DNA from: JABDGR01 sp964561455
GTDB lineage: Bacteria; Verrucomicrobiota; Verrucomicrobiia; Opitutales; JABDGR01
Assembly: GCA_964561455.1 (NCBI GenBank)
Contig: CAZLPS010000003.1
Location: 1 to 64,000, forward strand
Direction: 5' to 3'
DNA: 64,000 nucleotides
Each line of letters starts with the position of its first letter. Positions within the stretch are counted from its first letter, which is position 1. The notes under the pieces are model-generated. The model did not search any database. It saw only the letters and a program-made list of their open reading frames with translations, and was not told the origin of the DNA. The position numbers and the translations under genes are program-made. Shown here piece by piece: positions 32,712 to 40,918 of the stretch.

Positions 32712-34481
32712 TTATTTGTGGCCAGTGGGTATTTTGATTTTCAGCATGGCGCAAACTTCCGCCAGCGACCGAGTATTGAACACCTGCTCCTTCGTCAGCC
32801 CGCCCTTGCGTGCGATGAGCACGCCGTTGCGCACGTACTTCAAGTCGCCGGTGCTGTGGGCGTCGGGATTGATGACGCAGAGAACACCTTTTTCCGCCCC
32901 GTGGCGCCAATGCCGCCAGTCCATGTCCAGCCGCTGCGGTTGGGCGTTGAGTTCGATCATCTTTTTATTGGCCGCCGCGGCGTCGATAATTTTGTTGAGG
33001 TTCACGGCATAACCTTCGCGTTGCAGCAGGAGCCGCCCGGTCAGATGGCCGAGCATGGTGACGCGCGGGTGCTCGAGCGCACGGATGATTCGCTGGGTCA
33101 TGGCGGCTTCGTCGCTGCCCTGGCCGTAACGGTTGTGCACGGAGGCCACGACGTAATCGAGTTTGGCCAGTACGCCGTCGTCGTAGTCGAGTTCGCCGTC
33201 CCTGAGGATGTCGCACTCGGTGCCGGTGAAAAGATGCGTGCGATATTTTTTCGAGGCGTTGAGCGAGTGAATCTTCTCCACCTGCGCGAGCAATTGCTCC
33301 TCGCTCAACCCGTGGGCCTGAAAGGAGGATTTGGAGTGGTCGGCAAGGCCGAGGTATTCCCAGCCGAGGGCGGCGGCCGCCGCAGCCATGTCCTCGAGCG
33401 AGGCGGTTCCGTCGGAGGCGGTGGTGTGGTTGTGAAACGCGCCGCGCAGGTCGCCTTCCTCGATTAGTTTGGGCAGGGCGCCTTTTTCCGCGCGCTCAAT
33501 TTCGTCCAGCCCTTCGCGCAATTCCGGGGGAATGGGATGCAGGCCGAGTTTTCGAAAGATGTCGTCTTCGCTGTGCGGGGTAATGACGCTCTTGGCACCG
33601 GGGCCGCCGACCGTGGGGTCGTCCTTTTTGGTCAAACCCCATTCGCTGAGGCTCAGGCCGTGGGTCAGTGCGCGCGAGCGGAGCTTGACGTTGTGGTCCT
33701 TCGAGCCGGTGAAATGGTGCAGCGCGAAATAGAATTGCTTGAGCGGCACGACGCGCAAGTCGGCCTGCATGCCGTCTTTGAGCCGCACGCTCGCCTTGGT
33801 GTCGCCGGAGGCTGTAATTTCAGCGACGCCGGCCTGGGCGGTGAACCATTTCATCACCGGCGCAGGATTCTCTGCCGCGACGAGGAAATCCAAATCACCA
33901 ATCGTTTCGAGCCCGCGCCGCAAACTGCCCGCGTGCGAGACGCGCTCGACGCCGGGGATATTTTCCAGGCCTTCGAGTATCGGCTCGGCGACGAGCCAGG
34001 CGTCCCACCAGAGGTGGCGTTTGCTGTAAGCCTCTTGGTTGCGGATGCCCGCGAGAATTTTCTCCTGGGTCTTTTCGCCAAAACCCGGCAGGCCGGCCAC
34101 TTTGCCGGCGGTGCAGGCGGCGGTAAGTTTCGCGAGGGAATCCACGCCGAGGGCCTTGTGCAGGGCCATAATCTTCTTCGGCCCGAGCCCCGGCACGCCG
34201 AGCATTTCGAGGAGGCCGGGAGCGACGCTCGCCTTGAGTTTCTCGTAGTAGGGGAGGGTGCCGGTCTGGTAAAGGGTGGTGATCTTCTCGACGAGCGCCT
34301 CGCCCAAGCCCGGCACGTCGCCCAGCGTCCCGGCGGCAATGCGGGTGCCCAAGTCGCCTTCGAGGGTGGTGAGGGCGCGCGCGCCGTTCTGATAGGCGCG
34401 AATCTTGAACGGGTTCTCGCCGGTCAGCTCAAGCAGGGTCCCGATTTCCTCGAGGATGTCGGCGATTTGGGGTTTGTCCAT
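32712..34481 (-). CDS. polX: PolX: family X DNA polymerase with PHP domain
   Basis: A 589-residue protein. HhH region (VPGLGEALVEKI, VPGLGPKKIMALHKALG), polymerase nucleotidyltransferase motif GSLRRGLETIGDLDFLV with two of the catalytic aspartates, then a C-terminal PHP domain (AFHNHTTASDGTASLEDMAA, LGLADHSKSSFQAHG, INPDAHSTGDL) with its metal-binding His/Asp residues. The polymerase domain fills short gaps and the PHP domain gives 3'-5' exonuclease or AP-endonuclease activity in base-excision-type repair. The length is normal and the start is supported by the conserved N-terminus. Confidence 0.96.
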   Translation of the reverse strand: MDKPQIADILEEIGTLLELTGENPFKIRAYQNGARALTTLEGDLGTRIAAGTLGDVPGLGEALVEKITTLYQTGTLPYYEKLKASVAPGLLEMLGVPGLGPKKIMALHKALGVDSLAKLTAACTAGKVAGLPGFGEKTQEKILAGIRNQEAYSKRHLWWDAWLVAEPILEGLENIPGVERVSHAGSLRRGLETIGDLDFLVAAENPAPVMKWFTAQAGVAEITASGDTKASVRLKDGMQADLRVVPLKQFYFALHHFTGSKDHNVKLRSRALTHGLSLSEWGLTKKDDPTVGGPGAKSVITPHSEDDIFRKLGLHPIPPELREGLDEIERAEKGALPKLIEEGDLRGAFHNHTTASDGTASLEDMAAAAAALGWEYLGLADHSKSSFQAHGLSEEQLLAQVEKIHSLNASKKYRTHLFTGTECDILRDGELDYDDGVLAKLDYVVASVHNRYGQGSDEAAMTQRIIRALEHPRVTMLGHLTGRLLLQREGYAVNLNKIIDAAAANKKMIELNAQPQRLDMDWRHWRHGAEKGVLCVINPDAHSTGDLKYVRNGVLIARKGGLTKEQVFNTRSLAEVCAMLKIKIPTGHK

Positions 34482-34484
34482 ATT

Positions 34485-34570
34485 CTAAAAGGAGGTAGGA
34501 GGTGGAAGGTAGGAGGTAGAAATCGGAAACACCGAGTGCTCTAGTTTCTAGTTCTCAGCTTTTAGTTGGC
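34485..34570. repeat. Heptad tract upstream of polX
   Basis: AGGTAGG/AGGTGGA units (34492-34520) followed by GTTTCTAGTTCTCAGC-type units (34542-34566). Confidence 0.75.
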
Positions 34571-34696
34571 GCGGAAAGATAAAGCGGGAAACCTGGCGGG
34601 GTTACTTTTTGTCTGTTTGGGAAGGTTTATTCAAGCTTCGTTGCGGTTGGGTTAACACCTTGCACAGGCCCGAAATCTTTTTAAGCATATTTCCCG

Positions 34697-37003
34697 ATGA
34701 AGGCCCAGCTACCCCGCGCGGTTCTTCGCACCGGCTTTGTGGCCGGCGCGCTCGGTTTGGCTTATCTCGCAGGGTTGTCGCAACGGGTCATGCAACAAGA
34801 GGTGGCGGCAAATCTGGCCGCGGCGAAAAAACAGGCGAAGGCGGTGCGAGCCGAGGCTGAAGCCAATTCGCGCCCAAAGTTGACGCGGGATGAAGTTTGG
34901 CAGCGGATGCAGGACGAACTCAAAAAAAGTACGGAAGGATGGAAAATCTGGAATGAACTTTCGTCCAATCTTGAGGCCGGCGATTTCGCCTTCATTGTCG
35001 AACAACTGGCGAAGTTTCCCCAAAGCTCGCAACGGGACGAACTCCTTCAATTCTGTTTTCGGAATGGATTGGATCAAAGCGACCCCGCAGCGGCACTGTC
35101 CCTGGTCGAATTTATCACGGACCCGCGTTTGCGTCGCGACATCTTTGCGCAAGCACTCAGTTCACTGGCAAGAAAGGATCCTGATCGGGCCCGGCAGGAG
35201 CTGGCCAGTTTGCCACCCGGGCCGCAATCGTTGGACGCCTACGGGGTGGTCTTTGGGACCTTGGCTGACCAGGCCAAGCTGGCGCCGGCAGCAGCGGATG
35301 AAGCCTTTAACCTTCCGGCCGGTTCAAACCGCACGGCGGCCATGATGGGGGTGGTTGAATCATGGGCTCGTCACGATATTCCGGGGCTCTTGGATTGGGC
35401 CGGCGAGCTTCCCGCGTCGGATTCGGCGGTGCTCAAAGCGGCTTTGCTGGACGCCGGAACCGGGCAATTGTTCACCAGCCCTCAACCCCAATTGGTTTCG
35501 AAATATCTGGGCAAGTTGGAAAATGCTTCGGATCGCAATGAGATCATCGAGAAGATTGCCGGCGCTATGGTCACTGCCCAAGGGGATGGCTCGAATTACC
35601 ATGAATTTACGTTCGGAAGTTTTTCCGGGTCGGAAGAGGCGCCGAGTGAGCAAAATGCCAGCGGGCAGACCACCAGCTGGATTCGGGCGGGCGAGGCACT
35701 CGATTGGCTCAATCAAGTGGCGACGGGAGAAACCTACACCAAATCGGTTCAAAGTGTATTTTCCAGTCTCGGCGACTTTGAAGTTGACCCGAAAATGGTG
35801 GATGACGTGCTGGGCAAAGTGACCGAACCGGAGCTTCGGGCCGCCGCCTTTGCCGAAATAGCCGGCATTTGGGGGCGGGATGATCCCCAGGCGGCTTTGA
35901 CCTGGGCCCAGTCACTTTCGGCCACCGACAGCGCGGCCAGTACACAGGCATTGAATTTCGTGGTGGAACAATGGGGTGATGATGATCCCAAAGCCGCTCT
36001 AAGCTGGGCGCAAATCCAAGCTGCGGATGGCAATCCACCTGTCGAATCGAAGTTTTTGAGTACCGTGGTTTCCAATTGGGCTACGTGGGATCCAGCCGCA
36101 GCCGCCGCCTTTGTGCAGAACGCACCCGATCCTTCTCCCTACTTAGACGCGGCGGAAACCGTGGTGACCTTTTTGGCGGAGGAGAAACCCGCCCCGGCCC
36201 TGACATTTGCCGAAAGTCTTCCCGCCGGTCCCGACAAGAATAAAGCGCTTTCCTCGGTATTGAGTCAAATCGCCGATTACGATTTTTCCTCCGCTTGGCA
36301 GGAAATACTTGGCTTGCCAAGCGGCCCAGATCGAGACGTCATCATGGGGAATCTCATTGTGGGAGAAACGGATCGGGATCCGGCAAATGCCGCTGGATTA
36401 ATCGGCCAATTGACTGATCCCAGAGCGCAAATTGAAGCGACCAAGGCGCTAACCCAGACTTGGGTCCGGGCGGACTCCCGAGGCGCCACGGCTTGGGTCA
36501 ACAGTCTGGCTCCGGGCGACTTGCGAGATTCGGCGGTCGGGCAGTTGGTCGCAGCTCAAATGAACACTGATCCGGCCGCAGCCCTGGTTTTGGCTGGTAG
36601 TATGGCCGATCCCCATGCCCAAGCGGCCCAAGTTCAAGCCATTGAGTTGTCCGCGCAAATCAATCAGCTTCCGCCCGGCGGTCCTCGAGATTCAGCCATC
36701 CTGCAACTGCTGCCCATTCAGTTGCAAACTGATCCGCAAGGGGCCTTGGCTTGGGCCGCCACGCTCAGTAATCCGCAGGAGCGCTCCAAACAGTTGCAAG
36801 CTGCTTTTGTGACTTGGGGGACGATGTCTCCAGAAACAACGAAGGCTGAACAGGACATTGAGGAAACTGGATTCGTGCCGGGAGATTCTTCGATCGCCGC
36901 TATCGCCTATCGGCAATTGACCCAAGCTGAAAGAGATGCCGTCCGGCATGGAATAGCCGCCATTACCGCGAAAACAAGCATCAAACAACCGGCCGGACAG
37001 TAA
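34697..37003 (+). CDS. Large membrane-anchored alpha-hairpin repeat protein
   Basis: A 768-residue protein. One N-terminal anchor (GFVAGALGLAYLAGLSQRVM) and a coiled coil (EVAANLAAAKKQAKAVRAEA) precede a long array of 32-36-residue repeats with the signature DDPQAALTWAQSL, DDPKAALSWAQIQ, WDPAAAAAFVQN and LPSGPDRD. The repeats resemble TPR-like helical hairpins with conserved Trp and Asp-Pro. It is a paralogue of the next gene and of the protein at 5651-6535. It is probably periplasm-facing and scaffold-like; no enzymatic motif is seen. The two genes are separated by 32 bases and look like an operon. Confidence 0.75.
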   Translation: MKAQLPRAVLRTGFVAGALGLAYLAGLSQRVMQQEVAANLAAAKKQAKAVRAEAEANSRPKLTRDEVWQRMQDELKKSTEGWKIWNELSSNLEAGDFAFIVEQLAKFPQSSQRDELLQFCFRNGLDQSDPAAALSLVEFITDPRLRRDIFAQALSSLARKDPDRARQELASLPPGPQSLDAYGVVFGTLADQAKLAPAAADEAFNLPAGSNRTAAMMGVVESWARHDIPGLLDWAGELPASDSAVLKAALLDAGTGQLFTSPQPQLVSKYLGKLENASDRNEIIEKIAGAMVTAQGDGSNYHEFTFGSFSGSEEAPSEQNASGQTTSWIRAGEALDWLNQVATGETYTKSVQSVFSSLGDFEVDPKMVDDVLGKVTEPELRAAAFAEIAGIWGRDDPQAALTWAQSLSATDSAASTQALNFVVEQWGDDDPKAALSWAQIQAADGNPPVESKFLSTVVSNWATWDPAAAAAFVQNAPDPSPYLDAAETVVTFLAEEKPAPALTFAESLPAGPDKNKALSSVLSQIADYDFSSAWQEILGLPSGPDRDVIMGNLIVGETDRDPANAAGLIGQLTDPRAQIEATKALTQTWVRADSRGATAWVNSLAPGDLRDSAVGQLVAAQMNTDPAAALVLAGSMADPHAQAAQVQAIELSAQINQLPPGGPRDSAILQLLPIQLQTDPQGALAWAATLSNPQERSKQLQAAFVTWGTMSPETTKAEQDIEETGFVPGDSSIAAIAYRQLTQAERDAVRHGIAAITAKTSIKQPAGQ

Positions 37004-37035
37004 CTCGCAATTCTTATTCCCTCCACCCAGCCACG

Positions 37036-38913
37036 ATGAAAACCTTTTCCCGCACGGCCATCATTCGCGTGAGCTTGCTGGTTAGCGCGATGGGCGGCGC
37101 TTACTTTGTTGGCCGGGTGCCAGGGTCATGGGCCAAATGGGAAGGCCATTTTCCGCCAATCTGGCGGAAATTAATTTCCCGGACATGGGTTTCTCCTGAA
37201 GTCATCATACCGGTTGAAGCTCATCGAAATGTGGGCGATCCGGATGCGCTCCTCGCAGTGAATGCAGTGATGGATCAACTGGCCAAAATTTTGGCGATGG
37301 ACACCAGTTTTACCAGAAAAGAACTGGACTTCCAACGGGTCATGATGCGATTGAACCCGTCGGATCGGACGGCCTTGTTCAATAAGTTATCGGATCTTCC
37401 CGAGGGCTGGAGGAAGAAAACCTTGATCTCGGCGCTCATCGGGTCCCTGTTGAATCCACAGAATGATGGCCCCCGCGATCCCAAGTTGGCGCTATCTCTC
37501 AGCAAACAAGTGGAGAACAATAAATTGCGGCAGGAATTGATAAAATCTGCACTGGAAAGTTTGACGACACTGGAACCCGTTAATGAGGGTGATTTTCAGT
37601 TGGCCATGGACGAACTGGCCAAACTTCCCGCCTCAGATGTCGGTTCCGATTTATCCAGTTTGCTCTTCCAGGATTGGGCTAAATTGAATCCCGCCGCCGC
37701 GGAAGCCGCCGCCGCCCGGCTTCCGCCGGGCCGCGCGCGGGACCAGGCCATTTATTCTGTGGTGGAAAGTTTGCCCGGCGACACCCGGAGCGTTTTCAGC
37801 TGGCTCCAATCCCTGCCTCCCGGTGACAGTATTCCTTGGGATGAGGTGGTGGATTATTTCGCTGGCATGGACCCAAGACTCGCAATGGCGAATCTGGACA
37901 AAATCAAGACCATCAGTGGCCGCGCTGCGGCGGTTCGGGATATTTTTTCCTTTGAATTGGATTCTGCAACAGGAGGCGATCCAAAAGCAGCACTCGAATG
38001 GGCGAGGCAAAACGTACCGGGCCAAATTTACAATGATGCTGTTGATGCTTACATTTCCGATTTGAATTCTGGCCCCCACAAGGACTCCGCCATTGCTGCC
38101 GAAATGGTGGAAAATATATCCGACCCGCTAGTCCGCTTTAATGAAGTTACCCATTTGGCGGCGGGTTGGGGCGCCAAAGACCCAAAGGCCGCTCTGGCTT
38201 GGGCCTCGAATCTCACCGAGGCGGGAAGTGTCACCCGCAGCGACACTTTGCGTTCGGTCGTCAGTTCTTGGGCCACTTCGGATCCTGCAGCCGCCGTGGC
38301 CTATATTCAAGGAACCTCCGACCCTTCACTTTATCTTCCGCTTGCTCCAACGATAGCTCAAATTTGGGCAGGGTCGGCGCCGCCCCCGGTCATCACGGGC
38401 CCGCTCGGAGCCTGGACCAGTTCCGATCCCGCCGCCGCCATCACCTGGGTGAACAGTCTGCCTGACAGCGACGAGAAGAACCAGGCGCTCGGCAATGTGC
38501 TGACCGGCTTGGCCAAAACCGATTTCACGGCCGCTTGGAATGACGCGGCCAACCTCCCGCCGGGCGACAATCAAAACACCATTTTGGCAAATCTCATTGC
38601 CACGAGAGCCGCGGCCGATCCCGTTCAGGCGGCCACATTGCTTGGCCAATTGCCCGCGGGCCCGGCCCAACTCGATGCCATGACAAAAGTTGCCGCAACT
38701 TGGGTCAAACAAGACCCGCAGGCGTTCACTGCGTGGCTCAACGGGCTGCCGGCGGGCGACGTCCGCGACACGGCGATCGGGCAGTTGGTGGCCTCAACCC
38801 AAGCAGGCAAGAACCCGAATGATGTGGCGGCGTGGGTAAATACGGTAAGTAATCCGGAAATGAAGGCGGTAATGGTGCAGAAGCTCAATCAGGTGCAAAG
38901 CGCAGGCAAATAG
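37036..38913 (+). CDS. Large membrane-anchored alpha-hairpin repeat protein, paralogue
   Basis: A 625-residue protein with an N-terminal anchor (AIIRVSLLVSAMGGAYFVGR), a less regular first 200 residues and then the same Trp/Asp-Pro repeats (KDPKAALAWASNL, SDPAAAITWVNSLPDSDEKN, QDPQAFTAWLNGLPAGDVRD). It diverges strongly from its upstream neighbour, so the duplication is old. Function is unknown; co-occurrence of two copies suggests a heteromeric scaffold, which is inference. Confidence 0.75.
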   Translation: MKTFSRTAIIRVSLLVSAMGGAYFVGRVPGSWAKWEGHFPPIWRKLISRTWVSPEVIIPVEAHRNVGDPDALLAVNAVMDQLAKILAMDTSFTRKELDFQRVMMRLNPSDRTALFNKLSDLPEGWRKKTLISALIGSLLNPQNDGPRDPKLALSLSKQVENNKLRQELIKSALESLTTLEPVNEGDFQLAMDELAKLPASDVGSDLSSLLFQDWAKLNPAAAEAAAARLPPGRARDQAIYSVVESLPGDTRSVFSWLQSLPPGDSIPWDEVVDYFAGMDPRLAMANLDKIKTISGRAAAVRDIFSFELDSATGGDPKAALEWARQNVPGQIYNDAVDAYISDLNSGPHKDSAIAAEMVENISDPLVRFNEVTHLAAGWGAKDPKAALAWASNLTEAGSVTRSDTLRSVVSSWATSDPAAAVAYIQGTSDPSLYLPLAPTIAQIWAGSAPPPVITGPLGAWTSSDPAAAITWVNSLPDSDEKNQALGNVLTGLAKTDFTAAWNDAANLPPGDNQNTILANLIATRAAADPVQAATLLGQLPAGPAQLDAMTKVAATWVKQDPQAFTAWLNGLPAGDVRDTAIGQLVASTQAGKNPNDVAAWVNTVSNPEMKAVMVQKLNQVQSAGK

Positions 38914-39114
38914 GGTGAAGGATAATGGGAAATGGAAGAAGTGGCGAATCTAGAGCGGGCTTGTTTCATCCCTCATCCTTTTCCCTTCCCAACGCAGCCA
39001 ACGCATCAAACCCAGCCAACGCAGCCAACGTATCAATACCATCTTTCCGTAAATTCTGCTAAACTCCGGCCGGGATATTCCGCCTTGGGATCGGGCTCCG
39101 AAAATTCGCCAAAA
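38914..39114. repeat. Gap with AACGCAGCC repeats
   Basis: A short AACGCAGCC/AACGCATCA repeat (38993-39035) and a diverged fragment of the TTCCGTAAATTCTGCTAAA module (39045-39063). No gene is seen. Confidence 0.6.
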
Positions 39115-39130
39115 TGTTCCACGTGGAACG
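39115..39130. other. parS-like centromere site
   Basis: TGTTCCACGTGGAACG matches the bacterial parS consensus TGTTNCACGTGNAACA at 15 of 16 positions and contains a perfect 14-bp palindrome. ParB binds such sites to load the chromosome-segregation complex near the replication origin. No parA or parB is present in the window, so the call rests on the match alone. Confidence 0.5.
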
Positions 39131-39154
39131 TGATATGAAATGATGCAATGCGAA

Positions 39155-39227
39155 AGCTAGGCGGGTCCGGAGGCCCCGCCCTACCAGTACGCGGCGGGTA
39201 GGGCGGGGCCTCCGGACCCGCCTAGCT
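39155..39227. repeat. Perfect 31-bp-arm palindrome
   Basis: Arms 39155-39185 and 39197-39227 are exact reverse complements (AGCTAGGCGGGTCCGGAGG and on), with an 11-base loop (39186-39196). It lies 25 bases from the parS-like site and downstream of the convergent gene ends. It may be a dispersed palindromic element or a strong terminator. No T-run follows. Confidence 0.9.
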
Positions 39228-39274
39228 CCGAAATTAATGAACCCGCCAAACACCGTATAATTTTTGCCACGATA

Positions 39275-39577
39275 TTATCTCCGCATCGTATCCGGCGCGC
39301 GGGGATCCGTCCCCGCGGTTTTGTGGTAGGTACCGGTGAGTTTGTCGCGGACGTATTTCGTAAAACCCTTTTTCTCGACGTTTTTGTCGTCGAGCATGCT
39401 CTTGGTGTGGCCCGGGGTGTATTTCGAGGTCACGGTCGTGGGAAGATAAACGCGGCGGAGGGGCCGGCCGGTGACCGGGTGTTTGGTCAACGCCGGGGCG
39501 CTCATGGGTTGCTCGATCTCAATTTTCTCCCCGTCGGAGCCATTGGGGAGGATTTCCTGGTAGACGTAAATGGGCAT
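39275..39577 (-). CDS. FmdB-like small protein lacking the zinc-ribbon cysteines
   Basis: A 100-residue protein opening MPIYVYQEILPNGSDGEKIE and continuing MSAPALTKHPVTGRPLRRVY, the order of FmdB-family zinc-ribbon proteins. Every Cys position of the ribbon is replaced; there is no cysteine in the protein. The family role is uncertain. The C-terminal half is basic and disordered-looking. It is a small conserved protein rather than a degenerate one, because the rest of the pattern is intact. Confidence 0.65.
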   Translation of the reverse strand: MPIYVYQEILPNGSDGEKIEIEQPMSAPALTKHPVTGRPLRRVYLPTTVTSKYTPGHTKSMLDDKNVEKKGFTKYVRDKLTGTYHKTAGTDPRAPDTMRR

Positions 39578-39598
39578 GAAGGTAATTTAGTCCGAAAT

Positions 39599-39770
39599 TG
39601 GCGCGCGCGCAAGAGTTCAACGCGAAGGCTGTCATGGAGTTTCCAGTTCTTGGTTTCTAGTTTTTAGTTAAGGCGGCACAGAGGCACTTGGATATTCTCG
39701 CGCAGAGTCGCAGAGTTTCTTGTCAGAATTAACAGAATTCTTGGATTTTTTTTTATCCTTTATGGCCCAA
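39599..39770. repeat. Composite repeat, copy A, flanking the GNAT gene
   Basis: In order: GCGCGCAAGAGTTCAACGCG (39604-39623), AAGGCTGTCATGGAGTT, GTTTCTAGTTTTTAGTT heptads (39650-39668), TCTCGCGCAGAGTCGCAGAG (39696-39715) and CAGAATTCTTGG near 39732. The same modules in the same order occur at 40658-40812 on the other side of the GNAT gene. Confidence 0.8.
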
Positions 39771-39785
39771 GTGCAAGTGAGGGCC

Positions 39786-40631
39786 TTAATATTGGAAGGC
39801 AAGGTAGGTGGAGTCAGATACGGCCTTATACCCAATTTTTTGGTAAATACGGTTGGCCACCGGGTTGGCCACATCGGCATAGAGAAAGCAGAACCGCCGG
39901 CCTTCATGCAACTGCCGTTCACTCAACCTGGCCACAAGGGATGATGCGTAACCGCGTCCGCGCCGCCTGGGCGGAGTAAAGACCGAGGTTATCCGGATGC
40001 CACTTGGGGTTTTCCCGCCAAGTCCGGTCATCGCCACCACCTCGCCGTCCACCTCCCAAAAAAAGCGGCTGCGGTTTTTTATGGCATGGATGGCATTATC
40101 CCTGGCGAGGATCGGGTCATCGCCCAGACCGACATCCCGAGAGAATTCCACATTCCATTGCTCCAGCAATCCAAGGTCGCGCTCTCCGGCGACGCGCATG
40201 GCACCGGCTGATGCGGGAAATGGATTAACGCGGGACAATTCAAAGATGCGTTGGGCCATCCGGGACTTGAGGCCGCATTTTGCGGCGATCAGCCACGGCG
40301 ACAGGAATAGTTCAACGACGCTCGGCGGGCCAACCACCCCCGGCGGAGGCATTTTTTGGGTGAGCGCAAATTTGATCAACTCCGGGATGGCGCCTTCAGG
40401 CATGGCCGTTATCCCCAGGGGATGCGGCGGCAAAATCCACGCGGCGCCGACAACGTTTCCGTCGAGAAATAATCCGGCCAACGTGTACGCCGGATAACGT
40501 TTGGGTTCATTGATCAAAATGTCGATGGCGCCAAGGCCGACGCAGTATAGCGCTTCGTTTTCGAGCAGCAGCGGAAAGACCGCCGCTTTGAATGCTGCGG
40601 GGTCCTCGAATTGTTGCAGGGTCAGTTTCAT
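39786..40631 (-). CDS. GNAT-family N-acetyltransferase
   Basis: A 281-residue protein whose C-terminal half is a GNAT domain: FFWEVDGEVVAMTGLGG, then ITSVFTPPRRRGRGYASSLV with the acetyl-CoA loop R-x-x-G-x-G, and FCFLYADVANPVANRIYQKI (the Asn/Tyr region). The N-terminal half is a diverged second domain, as in double-GNAT proteins. The substrate is unknown. ATG at 40631 (MKLTLQQFEDP) is preferred. Copies of one composite repeat flank the gene. Confidence 0.85.
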   Translation of the reverse strand: MKLTLQQFEDPAAFKAAVFPLLLENEALYCVGLGAIDILINEPKRYPAYTLAGLFLDGNVVGAAWILPPHPLGITAMPEGAIPELIKFALTQKMPPPGVVGPPSVVELFLSPWLIAAKCGLKSRMAQRIFELSRVNPFPASAGAMRVAGERDLGLLEQWNVEFSRDVGLGDDPILARDNAIHAIKNRSRFFWEVDGEVVAMTGLGGKTPSGIRITSVFTPPRRRGRGYASSLVARLSERQLHEGRRFCFLYADVANPVANRIYQKIGYKAVSDSTYLAFQY

Positions 40632-40657
40632 TGGCGACCCGGAGTTTACCTTCACCG

Positions 40658-40812
40658 GTGGTGCGCGCAAGAGTTCAACGCGAAGGCTTTCATGGAGTTC
40701 CTGGTTATAAGTTTCTAGTTTTTAGTTCGAGCAGAACAGGAGTATTTGAAAGTTCTCGCGCAGAGACCCGGAGGTGCGGAGCTTGATTGGCAGAATTCCT
40801 AGTATTCCTGGA
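40658..40812. repeat. Composite repeat, copy B
   Basis: The same module order as at 39599-39770: GCGCGCAAGAGTTCAACGCG (40663-40682), AAGGCTTTCATGGAGTT, heptads GTTTCTAGTTTTTAGTT (40710-40726), TCTCGCGCAGAGACCCGGAG and CAGAATTCCTAG. Confidence 0.8.
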
Positions 40813-40918
40813 ACGCACTTCCATCGCGCTCTTTGCTCCTTCGCGTTGAAAACTCCGCTTTGCTTATTCTTGCGCCGGGGGGATTTTTGGGGCATGGTTG
40901 GGCCAACCCTGATTCGCC

